A stretch of DNA of 7,712 nt from JAEHDI01 sp035455185 (GTDB lineage: Bacteria > Acidobacteriota > Terriglobia > Bryobacterales > Bryobacteraceae): assembly GCA_035455185.1 (NCBI GenBank), contig DATIFQ010000358.1, forward strand, positions 1-7,712, in the 5' to 3' direction. The position numbers were made by a program, and so were the translations under genes. Below, piece by piece: positions 1-5,766 of the stretch; positions within the stretch are counted from its first letter, which is position 1; each line of letters begins with the position of its first letter. The notes beneath the pieces were generated by a model, which saw only the letters and a program-made list of their open reading frames with translations, was not told the origin of the DNA and ran no database searches.

Positions 1-847
1 GACTCTCAAACAGGATCGATTTCGGGATGCCGATGGGCCGCAGGTTTTTCATCGCGCGGATCACCGCGCGGTCGCTGAAGACTTTGTTGTTCTCGATGTC
101 GATCTTGCCAACCTTTACCTTCGGCCCTTCCTTCACCTTGAACGTCACCGACAGCGAAGACGGCGGGAACGGCGTGATCTCCGGATTTACTTCGGCGAAC
201 TGGCGTCCGCGCTCGGCCAGGTACTCCTGCAGCACCACGCGGGCGCGTTGCACCTTGTTCGGATCGTATTGCGATTCCACCGTCAGGCCGACGCGCCGTT
301 CCTTGAAACGGTCCAAAACCTCCGAGACCGTCACCGACTTCATTCCGTCGTACTTGATCGAGCGGACAATCTGACGTTCCACCAGAACGTACCGCACGAT
401 CTGGCCCGCCTTGCCGGGCTCTATTTCCAGACGAATGTCGTCGAAGCGCCCGGTGTTCCACAGCGCCATGAAATCGCGGCGGAGCGCGTCTTCCTCGATC
501 CGGTCGCCCCGCTTGGAGAAAATCATCGCGCGGAGGGTGTCCTGCGGGACCCGTCTCGCTCCGCGGAACTCGATTGCTTCGATGACGTCCTCGACTTTCG
601 CGGCCGGGGCCGGTTCGGCGGCGGGAGCCGGAGCCTCGAACGGCGACGGAGGCTTCGCCGGTGGCGGTTGCTGGGGCTTTGCCTGCTCGTCGGGAGCCCC
701 TTGGACCGCTTCGAAGGGACTCTGTTTCTTTGGAGGGGCCGTCGGAGGCTGCTGTGCAGGTGGCTGTTGCGCGGCGCCGGCCGCGACACTGATCCCACAC
801 ACGCATACCACGACGGCGCCCAGGCGCAGACGCCTGCCAAACATCAT
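1..847 (-). CDS. bamA: BamA/Omp85-family outer-membrane assembly protein, N-terminal part (cut by window start)
   Basis: BamA is the core of the machine that folds beta-barrel proteins into the outer membrane; its periplasmic POTRA domains receive substrates. The 282 residues seen here begin with a signal peptide (about 1-26: Arg-rich start, then a hydrophobic stretch ending AAGAA). A Pro/Gln/Ala-rich spacer follows (about 27-84) and holds SPFEA twice, at 43-47 and 68-72. POTRA-like repeats then run at about 85-158 and 159-241, and a third begins near 243. Typical POTRA features are visible: I-x-x-I-x-F-x-G at the start, then LWNTGRFDDI, and a closing strand ending in a basic/acidic turn. The beta-barrel lies beyond the window. 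An in-frame TAG lies directly before the two tandem ATGs (847 and 844), so the start cannot be further upstream. AAGGAA sits 10 nt before the first ATG. The long spacer is unusual, because BamA normally enters POTRA1 soon after the signal peptide. Other Omp85 members (TamA-like) cannot be excluded without the barrel. Confidence 0.87.
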   Translation of the reverse strand, partial: MMFGRRLRLGAVVVCVCGISVAAGAAQQPPAQQPPTAPPKKQSPFEAVQGAPDEQAKPQQPPPAKPPSPFEAPAPAAEPAPAAKVEDVIEAIEFRGARRVPQDTLRAMIFSKRGDRIEEDALRRDFMALWNTGRFDDIRLEIEPGKAGQIVRYVLVERQIVRSIKYDGMKSVTVSEVLDRFKERRVGLTVESQYDPNKVQRARVVLQEYLAERGRQFAEVNPEITPFPPSSLSVTFKVKEGPKVKVGKIDIENNKVFSDRAVIRAMKNLRPIGIPKSILFES

Positions 848-857
848 CTAGACGCGG

Positions 858-863
858 TTCCTT
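858..863 (-). promoter_or_regulatory. Ribosome binding site of the BamA-like gene
   Basis: AAGGAA on the minus strand, 10 nt before the ATG at 847. With the in-frame stop immediately upstream of that ATG, it fixes the start. Confidence 0.5.
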
Positions 864-905
864 TCCACTCTGCGCCTCAATGGAGACGCACAAGACTACT
901 CTCTG

Positions 906-925
906 GTTTCACGCAGTTCTGAAAC
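906..925. repeat. Small inverted repeat upstream of the BamA-like gene
   Basis: GTTTCA and its exact complement TGAAAC are separated by 8 nt, in the 153-bp spacer before the BamA-like gene. It could be an operator half-site pair or chance. There is no T-run, so it is not a convincing terminator. I found no clear sigma-70 promoter in this spacer. Confidence 0.2.
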
Positions 926-969
926 GATCTACTGGCGCAGGTCGTGAATCCTTATTCTAACCCGAACGC

Positions 970-989
970 CGGGCCGGTTGGCAGGCCCG
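970..989 (-). terminator. Weak stem-loop after the four-helix membrane protein gene
   Basis: CGGGCC and GGCCCG form a 6-bp GC-only stem around an 8-nt loop, 11 nt past the stop codon of the membrane protein gene on the minus strand. No T-tract follows, so it is at best a weak or factor-dependent terminator, or an attenuator in front of the BamA-like gene. Confidence 0.22.
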
Positions 990-1000
990 CATGCGCGAAA

Positions 1001-1483
1001 TCAGTCCGGTGGTTCCGCTTTCCCCTGTGCCTCGTGCAGCAAAGCGGGATAGGCGCCGAGGACGACGCCGAAAGCCAGGCACGCCACCAGAATCGACCAG
1101 TCTGGAAGCGGCATCGGAACCAGCAGCCGCCGGCCCCCGGCAAGCGGAAGATTTCCGGCCACATATATACTCACCCCAGTCATTAGCCCCGGCAGCAGCG
1201 TTCGGCCGGACCGCAACCACCGCCCTGCCGGAACGCAAAGCAGCGCCCCCAAAAACCCGCTGGCGACGATATGCATCGCCAGCCCGAAGAACGGCCGGTT
1301 GGCCAGATCGTTTCGGACAAGCGCCGCGATCTCCGCCGGCGCGACCCATGCCGGGCGTCCCTTCACGGCGCAGTGCAGCGCCAGCCACGATAAGGAAGCC
1401 AGTCCCGCGAGTACTCCGGTTTCCACGCCCACGGCTGCCTCGATCGCCAAGTTCTTCCACGGATTGCACTTTACTGGTTCCAC
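1001..1483 (-). CDS. Small integral membrane protein of unknown function (four predicted helices)
   Basis: I do not recognise this 160-residue protein. It has four hydrophobic stretches, at about 17-38, 62-87, 95-116 and 130-148, with short polar loops and an acidic/basic C-terminal tail (HEAQGKAEPPD). There is no signal peptide, catalytic motif or cysteine pair. The layout, with a conserved-looking FGLAMHIVASGFLGALL segment in helix 2, is like small 4-TM proteins of the DUF6789/YagU sort, but this is only a resemblance. The start is GTG: an in-frame TAG lies four codons upstream (1493-1495), and GAGG about 12 nt before the GTG is the only usable binding site. It starts 29 bp after the 92-residue gene, so it is probably the last gene of the export operon. 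The overlapping plus-strand frame here is rich in Pro/Arg/Ala and looks like a shadow. Confidence 0.7.
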   Translation of the reverse strand: MEPVKCNPWKNLAIEAAVGVETGVLAGLASLSWLALHCAVKGRPAWVAPAEIAALVRNDLANRPFFGLAMHIVASGFLGALLCVPAGRWLRSGRTLLPGLMTGVSIYVAGNLPLAGGRRLLVPMPLPDWSILVACLAFGVVLGAYPALLHEAQGKAEPPD

Positions 1484-1512
1484 GGATTGGCGCTACCTCG
1501 CCCCGGCTACGC

Positions 1513-1791
1513 TTACTTCAGATTCCTTTCACTCCCGGTCTCCCTCACTTCTAGCGCAGTTCCTTGAGTTATCATGTTCCTGCCTCGTAGCCATTTCTCA
1601 AACTCTTCCCGCACGGCTTCCGAGGATACCGCAAATCCAACTTCGAGACGCCCGTCCCCTGCCGCCAGCGTCTGATCGAATGCGCTGTGCCCGGTGAAAT
1701 CCCGCATGAAGAACTGTTCGAGCCAGCCCCGCGGCACAGGCCTTTCCCCACCGGGCTCGCGGAGCGTCAGCGACAGCAGGTTGGCGAACAT
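1513..1791 (-). CDS. Hypothetical 92-residue protein downstream of the tyrosine kinase
   Basis: I do not recognise a family. The protein is soluble-looking, has no signal peptide or membrane helix, and has mixed charge. It opens MFANLLSLTLREPGGERPVPR, has an aromatic central part (GWLEQFFMRDFTGHSAFDQ, about 22-40), then a strand-like LEVGFAV and an amphipathic helix EAVREEFEKWLRGRN (58-72), and ends in a polar tail. The ATG lies only 7 bp after the kinase stop codon, with AGGCGAG in between as a weak binding site, so translation is probably coupled to the kinase. The residue composition looks like a real protein and the other frames do not. It could be a small regulator or adaptor of the export complex, but nothing in the sequence proves that. 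Confidence 0.6.
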   Translation of the reverse strand: MFANLLSLTLREPGGERPVPRGWLEQFFMRDFTGHSAFDQTLAAGDGRLEVGFAVSSEAVREEFEKWLRGRNMITQGTALEVRETGSERNLK

Positions 1792-1798
1792 AACTCGC

Positions 1799-2662
1799 CT
1801 ATTCCTGGGGTTCCGGATCTTCCTTCTCTTTTTCGCTGCCCTTATAGTAATAGCTCGAATAGTAGTAGGTGTACTTGCTGTAGAGCTCGCCCTTCCGGGC
1901 GCCGTTGGCGACCACGCCCAGGACGTTGTTCTCGCACAACGTCTGCATTGCGCGCGTCACGGAATCGATCGTCGTCGTGCCCACCCGTACCACCATGATC
2001 GTCCCGTCGCACATCGTCGCCAGTAGGTTCGCGTCCGCGGCGAACAGCAGCGGCGGGCTGTCGAGCAGCACCCAGTTGAACACGTTCGGAAGCTGCTCCA
2101 GCAAATCCTTCGCGCTCGGAAGATTTAACAACTCGAGCGGATTCGTCACCGACTCGCCCGCCGGAGCCACGTACAGGTTCGTGCCCGCCAGCCTGCGGAT
2201 CGCGGCCGAGAGCGGCACGTCCCCGCGGAGGTAGTCGGTGATGCCCGGTGTCCGGTCGATCTGGAAGAGGTTGTGTATCACCGGCCGGCGGAAATCGAAA
2301 TCCGCTAGTAGCGTCAGGTTGCCCGTGAGCTGCGCTTCCGAAAGCGCGAGGTTTACGACCGTAAACGACTTCCCCTCGGCCGGAGTCGCGCTCGTAATCA
2401 CCACCGTGTGGATCGGCTGCATTTTCTGCAAGTGGTTGAGGCGCGTCCGCAGCGTGCGGAATTCTTCACTGTGCGCGTCATGCGGGCGGCTCGGGTCGAC
2501 CAGATAAGAGTCCGGCGAGGGGTTGTAGGGCACTTCCTGCACCTGCTCCAGCAGTTCCAGGAAGTCCCTGCCGGGCATGCGCCCGCTGGACGGCCGCTTC
2601 GCCCTCGGACGGACGTCCCCTGCCTGCTCGGCGCGGCGCAACGCGTCATGTACCCGGCTCAT
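1799..2662 (-). CDS. Cytoplasmic bacterial tyrosine kinase (CpsD/CapB type) for polysaccharide export
   Basis: BY-kinases autophosphorylate a C-terminal tyrosine cluster and, with a membrane partner, control assembly and length of exported polysaccharide. This 287-residue protein has the ExxRxxR oligomerisation motif (EEFRTLR, 66-72), Walker A (SATPAEGKS, 91-99), Walker A' (LLADFDFRRP, 118-127, with Asp121 and Asp123) and Walker B (VLLDSPP, 198-204). Its tail has eight tyrosines within 261-273, followed by an acidic end. Walker A has Ala95 where Gly is most usual; the catalytic Lys98 is present. There are no membrane helices, so the membrane part is the separate chain-length protein encoded just upstream. 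The start MSRVHDALRRAEQ resembles kinases of the exosortase-linked loci. The ATG follows the upstream stop by 21 bp, with a run of six G ending 4 nt before it. Earlier ATGs in the gap are out of frame. Confidence 0.93.
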   Translation of the reverse strand: MSRVHDALRRAEQAGDVRPRAKRPSSGRMPGRDFLELLEQVQEVPYNPSPDSYLVDPSRPHDAHSEEFRTLRTRLNHLQKMQPIHTVVITSATPAEGKSFTVVNLALSEAQLTGNLTLLADFDFRRPVIHNLFQIDRTPGITDYLRGDVPLSAAIRRLAGTNLYVAPAGESVTNPLELLNLPSAKDLLEQLPNVFNWVLLDSPPLLFAADANLLATMCDGTIMVVRVGTTTIDSVTRAMQTLCENNVLGVVANGARKGELYSKYTYYYSSYYYKGSEKEKEDPEPQE

Positions 2663-2683
2663 TCATCCCCCCAGGATTCATCT

Positions 2684-4345
2684 TCATGCCTGTTTTGTGT
2701 AGTAGTAGTAGACCGATGTGATCATCACCAGAAAGCCGACAATGCAAGCGCTCGACCATGCCAGCCAGGTCAATCGCCGCTTGCGGCGCACCACCAGATC
2801 ATTCTCGAGCAGCGGCACGCTCCCAAGCACCGTCAGACCGGTGTACGCCCGCACGTCCTTGAGATTCTTGAGCGACGTATCCCGGATTTCACGCATCCCC
2901 GCCAGGAACAGGCCGGCGACGAGGCCGAGCCAGGTGCCAATGGCGATAATCAGCCAGCGCTTCGGTTCCGTTGGCGTCTGTGGCAGCGTGGCCGGGTCGA
3001 GCAGTTCGAGCGTCTCGCCCTGTTTGCGGCTCTCGAGGTCCGTCGCGATCTCCGAGTTCGCCCGCTTCTGGCTCAGCTCCTCATAGCGGTTCCGCGCCAG
3101 CGCATAGTCCCGCGTGAGTTCTGCGTATTCGCGCTCGCCCATCGGAATCGCTTCTACGCGGTCCTGGAACGAGCGGATGGCCTTATCCAGCCTCCCCTGG
3201 TCCTTCACGTACTGCTCGATCTCCATGTCCTTGGCGCGGATGAAGCTCTGCTGCCGCTGGATCGCCGCCTCCAGTTCCGCTCCCTCGCGCGTCCTGATAG
3301 GCGCCGTCTCCTTCGTCTTCGGCACGGCGGCTTCCCGTTTGACTTCCTCGTCCAGGAGCGCATCGCGGTTTTTCTTAAGTACCGCAAGCTGTGCCTGTAC
3401 GCGCCTCACGTCCGGATGCGTGTCTCTGTACTGCTGGCGTAGTCCGGAAAGCATCGTCTCGAGGTCCAGAATCTGCTTCTCGGTCTGCATCAGACGCTCC
3501 GACTTCGCAGCCGTTTCGGCCGTGTTTCCGGGTGTGGTCGGGACCCGCTGTTGCTGATCCCGGAGAGTACGAAGCTGTGACTCGAGCAATAGTTTTTCCT
3601 GCGTCGCCCGGTTGATCGAGGAGCTCATCGCCGAGAGTTGCGTCTCGAGCGTCCGCAACTGTTGCAGGTTTGAGTCCCGCTGTTCGGGCAGCCGGCCCAT
3701 GTTGCGCATCTTGAACTCCGTGAGCCGGTTTTCGATCTCGTCGAGCTGTCTCTTCGCCTCCGCCAGCTTGTCGTTCAGGAAATCCGTCGTCATCACCGAC
3801 TGGCTGGCCCGCGTGGTGATGCTCTCATCGATGAACCGGCTTACCAGTTCCTGCACCACCTTCTGCGCAAGGTACCTGTTCTCGTAGGCAAACTCGATCC
3901 GGTACGCCGAGGAGGCCGGTCGGCCCTGCATGCCTTCGTCCCTCAGGCTGAACACCGGATTGATCTTGATGTCTTTACTCATTCTTTCCAGGACGTCTTC
4001 CATCGGCACGCGGCTGCGGAGCCCGGGGTACAATCCGTGCGCGTTCACCATGTCCGTCAACCGAGCCCGGCTGGTAATGGACTGCGCCATCGCCGAAAAG
4101 CGTTGCGTCATCTCGATGTTCACGTTCGACGCAACGTACTTCTCCGGCACCTGCGGTGGAACGACGCGAATCACGGCCATCGAAACGTAGGTATCCGGCC
4201 AGAGGAACGCCACCACAACCGCAATCACCAGGCCCGCAAAAGCGGGACCGGCAATCCAGCCCCTGTGCCGCCGGACCACGTCGACGTAATCCTCAACGTC
4301 CATCGACCGCCGCTGGACATTGTAGGATTCGGGCGTCGGCTGCAT
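2684..4345 (-). CDS. Wzz/GumC-type polysaccharide chain-length determinant (co-polymerase)
   Basis: This inner-membrane co-polymerase sets chain length and links the kinase to the export channel. The 553 residues comprise a Wzz-type N-terminus (DVEDYVDVVRRHR, 16-28), TM1 (about 31-49), a long periplasmic region with coiled-coil-like heptads (about 185-265 and 285-395), and a GNVR-like closing segment (REYAELTRDYALARNRYEEL, 405-424). A Pro-rich stretch (LPQTPTEPKR, 454-463) leads into TM2 (464-484). A third hydrophobic segment lies at about 527-547 and is followed by YYYYTKQA. Two-helix co-polymerases usually end soon after TM2; the extra segment is seen in exosortase-associated members. It has no kinase domain, which is supplied by the next gene. 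The first ATG is preferred over Met15 because GGGGGAG lies exactly 6 nt before it. The gene starts 35 bp after the export protein's stop. Confidence 0.93.
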   Translation of the reverse strand: MQPTPESYNVQRRSMDVEDYVDVVRRHRGWIAGPAFAGLVIAVVVAFLWPDTYVSMAVIRVVPPQVPEKYVASNVNIEMTQRFSAMAQSITSRARLTDMVNAHGLYPGLRSRVPMEDVLERMSKDIKINPVFSLRDEGMQGRPASSAYRIEFAYENRYLAQKVVQELVSRFIDESITTRASQSVMTTDFLNDKLAEAKRQLDEIENRLTEFKMRNMGRLPEQRDSNLQQLRTLETQLSAMSSSINRATQEKLLLESQLRTLRDQQQRVPTTPGNTAETAAKSERLMQTEKQILDLETMLSGLRQQYRDTHPDVRRVQAQLAVLKKNRDALLDEEVKREAAVPKTKETAPIRTREGAELEAAIQRQQSFIRAKDMEIEQYVKDQGRLDKAIRSFQDRVEAIPMGEREYAELTRDYALARNRYEELSQKRANSEIATDLESRKQGETLELLDPATLPQTPTEPKRWLIIAIGTWLGLVAGLFLAGMREIRDTSLKNLKDVRAYTGLTVLGSVPLLENDLVVRRKRRLTWLAWSSACIVGFLVMITSVYYYYTKQA

Positions 4346-4351
4346 AAGTTA

Positions 4352-4358
4352 CTCCCCC
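4352..4358 (-). promoter_or_regulatory. Strong ribosome binding site of the chain-length determinant
   Basis: GGGGGAG on the minus strand, 6 nt before the ATG at 4345. It decides for this ATG over the internal Met15, which has no comparable site. Confidence 0.65.
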
Positions 4359-4380
4359 TGGCTAAGTTGCGATCGCGGAC

Positions 4381-5040
4381 TCAAGGAACAATAATGTGGT
4401 CGCCGCTCTCCAGCAGCATGTTCTGCTGCATATTCCTGCCCCGCACTACCTCCTTGTAGTTGAAGGTGTACCGCTTGGGGCCTCGCAGTATCAGAATCTT
4501 CTTCCGGTCGGCGTATTCCCGAAATCCGCCCGCGACCGCGAGTGCTTCCAGAATGGTGGTGGGAACTACCAGCGGGTAGGAGCCGGGCCGCATCACCTCT
4601 CCGCTGATGAAATATTTCTTGCTGTTGACCGAAGCCACCTGGACCATCACTTCGGGGTTTGTCACGTACTTCGAAAACCCCTGCGTGATGCTCTGCGCCA
4701 GCTTCTCGGGTGTCAACCCGCCGGCTTGCAGATCGCCGAGAAGCGGCAGTGAGATCTTTCCGTCCGGCCGCACTCCCACCGGACCCGAAAGCTCCGGCTC
4801 CCGCCAGACACGAATCATCAGAATATCCTCGGCGCCGATCACGTAATTCTTTGGATCGATGGGGGCCCCGACCGCCTTTCGAAGCGCTTCTTCCTCCGGC
4901 GTCACCGGCGCGCCCGGCGACTGCTGTTGCTGAGACGATTGCTGCTTCTCCTGGGCCGGCGTTGGCGGCACAAATGAACTCATACACAATATTAATATTC
5001 CTGCGAATATCCTAAGGCCCGAATTCCCCCGCTTTAACAT
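4381..5040 (-). CDS. Short Wza/OPX-type polysaccharide export protein
   Basis: OPX proteins carry capsule or exopolysaccharide from the periplasm through the outer membrane. This 219-residue protein has a signal peptide (MLKRGNSGLR, then hydrophobic 11-24, likely cut after Ala29 in PPTPAQ). A Gln/Ser-rich linker runs 30-45. The polysaccharide-export domain is at about 64-136 (YVIGAEDILMIRVW, then RPDGKISLPLLGDL). One SLBB domain runs about 143-219 (ISGEVMRPGSYPL, LEALAVAGGF) and ends in DHIIVP. Cys19 follows Leu, so a lipobox is doubtful. E. coli Wza is about 380 residues with further SLBB-like repeats and a membrane-spanning C-terminal helix; both are missing here, so a separate outer-membrane barrel would be needed. 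The reading frame stays open 59 codons further upstream, but those residues are not family-like. The ATG at 5040 gives a proper signal peptide, although no good ribosome binding site precedes it. Confidence 0.9.
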   Translation of the reverse strand: MLKRGNSGLRIFAGILILCMSSFVPPTPAQEKQQSSQQQQSPGAPVTPEEEALRKAVGAPIDPKNYVIGAEDILMIRVWREPELSGPVGVRPDGKISLPLLGDLQAGGLTPEKLAQSITQGFSKYVTNPEVMVQVASVNSKKYFISGEVMRPGSYPLVVPTTILEALAVAGGFREYADRKKILILRGPKRYTFNYKEVVRGRNMQQNMLLESGDHIIVP

Positions 5041-5076
5041 GAAAGTAACGTCTATTCTTATCGGCGCGCAGCCTAT

Positions 5077-5110
5077 ATTGTACAACAGCTTCCGCGATTT
5101 CGACCCGGAA
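5077..5110 (-). promoter_or_regulatory. Candidate promoter of the polysaccharide export operon
   Basis: The 89-bp spacer between maf and the export gene becomes AT-rich. On the minus strand TACAAT (5077-5082) matches five of six -10 positions. TCGAAA lies upstream as a possible -35, but with a short 15-nt gap. TTGTACAA (5078-5085) is an 8-bp palindrome overlapping this -10. Another choice is the GATAAG just downstream, with TTGTAC as its -35. The evidence is by eye only and weak. Confidence 0.27.
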
Positions 5111-5114
5111 CCGC

Positions 5115-5131
5115 GACCGCAGGGAGCGGTC
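5115..5131 (-). terminator. Hairpin overlapping the maf stop codon
   Basis: On the minus strand GACCGC, loop TCCCT and GCGGTC form a perfect 6-bp stem that begins inside the maf stop codon. The following bases are GC-rich, with no T-run, so it is not a standard intrinsic terminator. It may slow or partly end maf transcription ahead of the export operon promoter. Confidence 0.3.
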
Positions 5132-5699
5132 AAAATTCCTCCTCCGGCGGAACGCCCAATTGCTTCAGCTTCCGGTACACCATCGCCACCGGCAACCCCA
5201 CCACGTTGAAATAACACCCCTCAATCCGGTCAATGAACTTCGACGCCAGGCCCTGAATCGCGTACGCCCCTGCCTTGTCCATCGATTCGCCGCTCGCCGC
5301 GTAGTCGAGGATCTCCTCCTCCGACAGCGCCACGAACCGCACCACCGTCGACTCGACGTCCACCTCCGTCCCGCCCGTCGCCCGCACGCACACGCCAGTC
5401 ATCACGACGTGCTCCCGGCCCGACAGTTTCCGCAGCATCCGCTCGGCGTCGCTCGTGTCCTCCGGCTTGCCGAGAACTTCCCCGTCCACCACCACCACCG
5501 TGTCCGCCCCCAGCACCACGTCTCCCGGCCGGGCGGCCGTCGCCTCCACTTTCTCGCGCGCCAGGCGCCGCACGTGTTCCTCCGGGCTTTCGTCCTCCAA
5601 CCGGCTTTCATCCACCTCTGCCGGCCGAACCAGAAACGGGATCCCCGCCCGGGTAAGTACCTCTTGGCGGCGGGGCGACTGCGATGCAAGCACCAGCAT
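5130..5699 (-). CDS. maf: Maf-family nucleoside triphosphate pyrophosphatase (YhdE-like, dTTP/UTP)
   Basis: Maf proteins hydrolyse non-canonical or excess nucleoside triphosphates to monophosphate and pyrophosphate in the cytoplasm (house-cleaning; also linked to division arrest). The 189 residues match the usual length. Visible motifs are LASQSPRR (4-11), VDES (29-32), REK with Lys50, GADTVV (64-69), GKP (77-79), DKAGAYAIQG (141-150) and GCYFNVVGLP (161-170). The AYAIQG and YFNVVGLP pattern is that of the YhdE-type dTTP/UTP subfamily rather than the YceF type. The frame is open far upstream of the ATG, but the family begins MLVLASQSPRR, and TAGGA lies 9 nt before that ATG. It is divergent from the DUF721 gene across 67 bp, and precedes the export operon by 89 bp on the same strand. 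Confidence 0.95.
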   Translation of the reverse strand: MLVLASQSPRRQEVLTRAGIPFLVRPAEVDESRLEDESPEEHVRRLAREKVEATAARPGDVVLGADTVVVVDGEVLGKPEDTSDAERMLRKLSGREHVVMTGVCVRATGGTEVDVESTVVRFVALSEEEILDYAASGESMDKAGAYAIQGLASKFIDRIEGCYFNVVGLPVAMVYRKLKQLGVPPEEEF

Positions 5700-5740
5700 A
5701 TCCTTAGATCCTACACGCACCCGGACCTCACTGGCCCGCG

Positions 5741-5749
5741 TGCTAGAAT
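5741..5749 (+). promoter_or_regulatory. Candidate extended -10 promoter for the DUF721-gatC-gatA operon
   Basis: TGCTAGAAT fits the extended -10 form TGnTATAAT with one mismatch, and lies in the 67-bp divergent spacer. No good -35 hexamer is seen 16-18 nt upstream, which extended -10 promoters can tolerate. Transcription would start near 5756, leaving a leader of only about 10 nt, in line with the lack of a Shine-Dalgarno sequence before the ATG at 5767. Confidence 0.35.
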
Positions 5750-5766
5750 GTTTTCTTCCACCCGCC

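Noticed and set aside
6..893. 295-residue minus-strand frame over the BamA-like gene
   Set aside because: It is Arg/Gly/Ser-rich without domains. The neighbouring minus frame encodes a signal peptide and POTRA repeats and runs off the window edge.
248..922. 224-residue plus-strand frame opposite the BamA-like gene
   Set aside because: It is antisense to a well-supported gene, Arg/His-rich, and has no recognisable motif.
957..1554. Plus-strand 187-residue and minus-strand 170-residue frames over the membrane protein gene
   Set aside because: Both are Pro/Arg/Ala- or Gly/Arg-rich as expected of shadow frames in GC-rich DNA. The third frame gives four clean membrane helices and a ribosome binding site.
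2408..3442. 344-residue plus-strand frame opposite the kinase and co-polymerase genes
   Set aside because: It is antisense to two well-supported genes, with biased composition (Arg, His, Leu) and no domain.
4369..4376. GCGATCGC palindrome between the export and chain-length genes
   Set aside because: It is an isolated 8-bp palindrome in GC-rich DNA overlapping the gap after a stop codon. Without further copies it has no evident meaning.
5041..5217. N-terminal extension of the export protein by 59 codons
   Set aside because: The extension runs into the maf gene, is Gly/Arg-rich, and would bury the clear signal peptide inside the protein.
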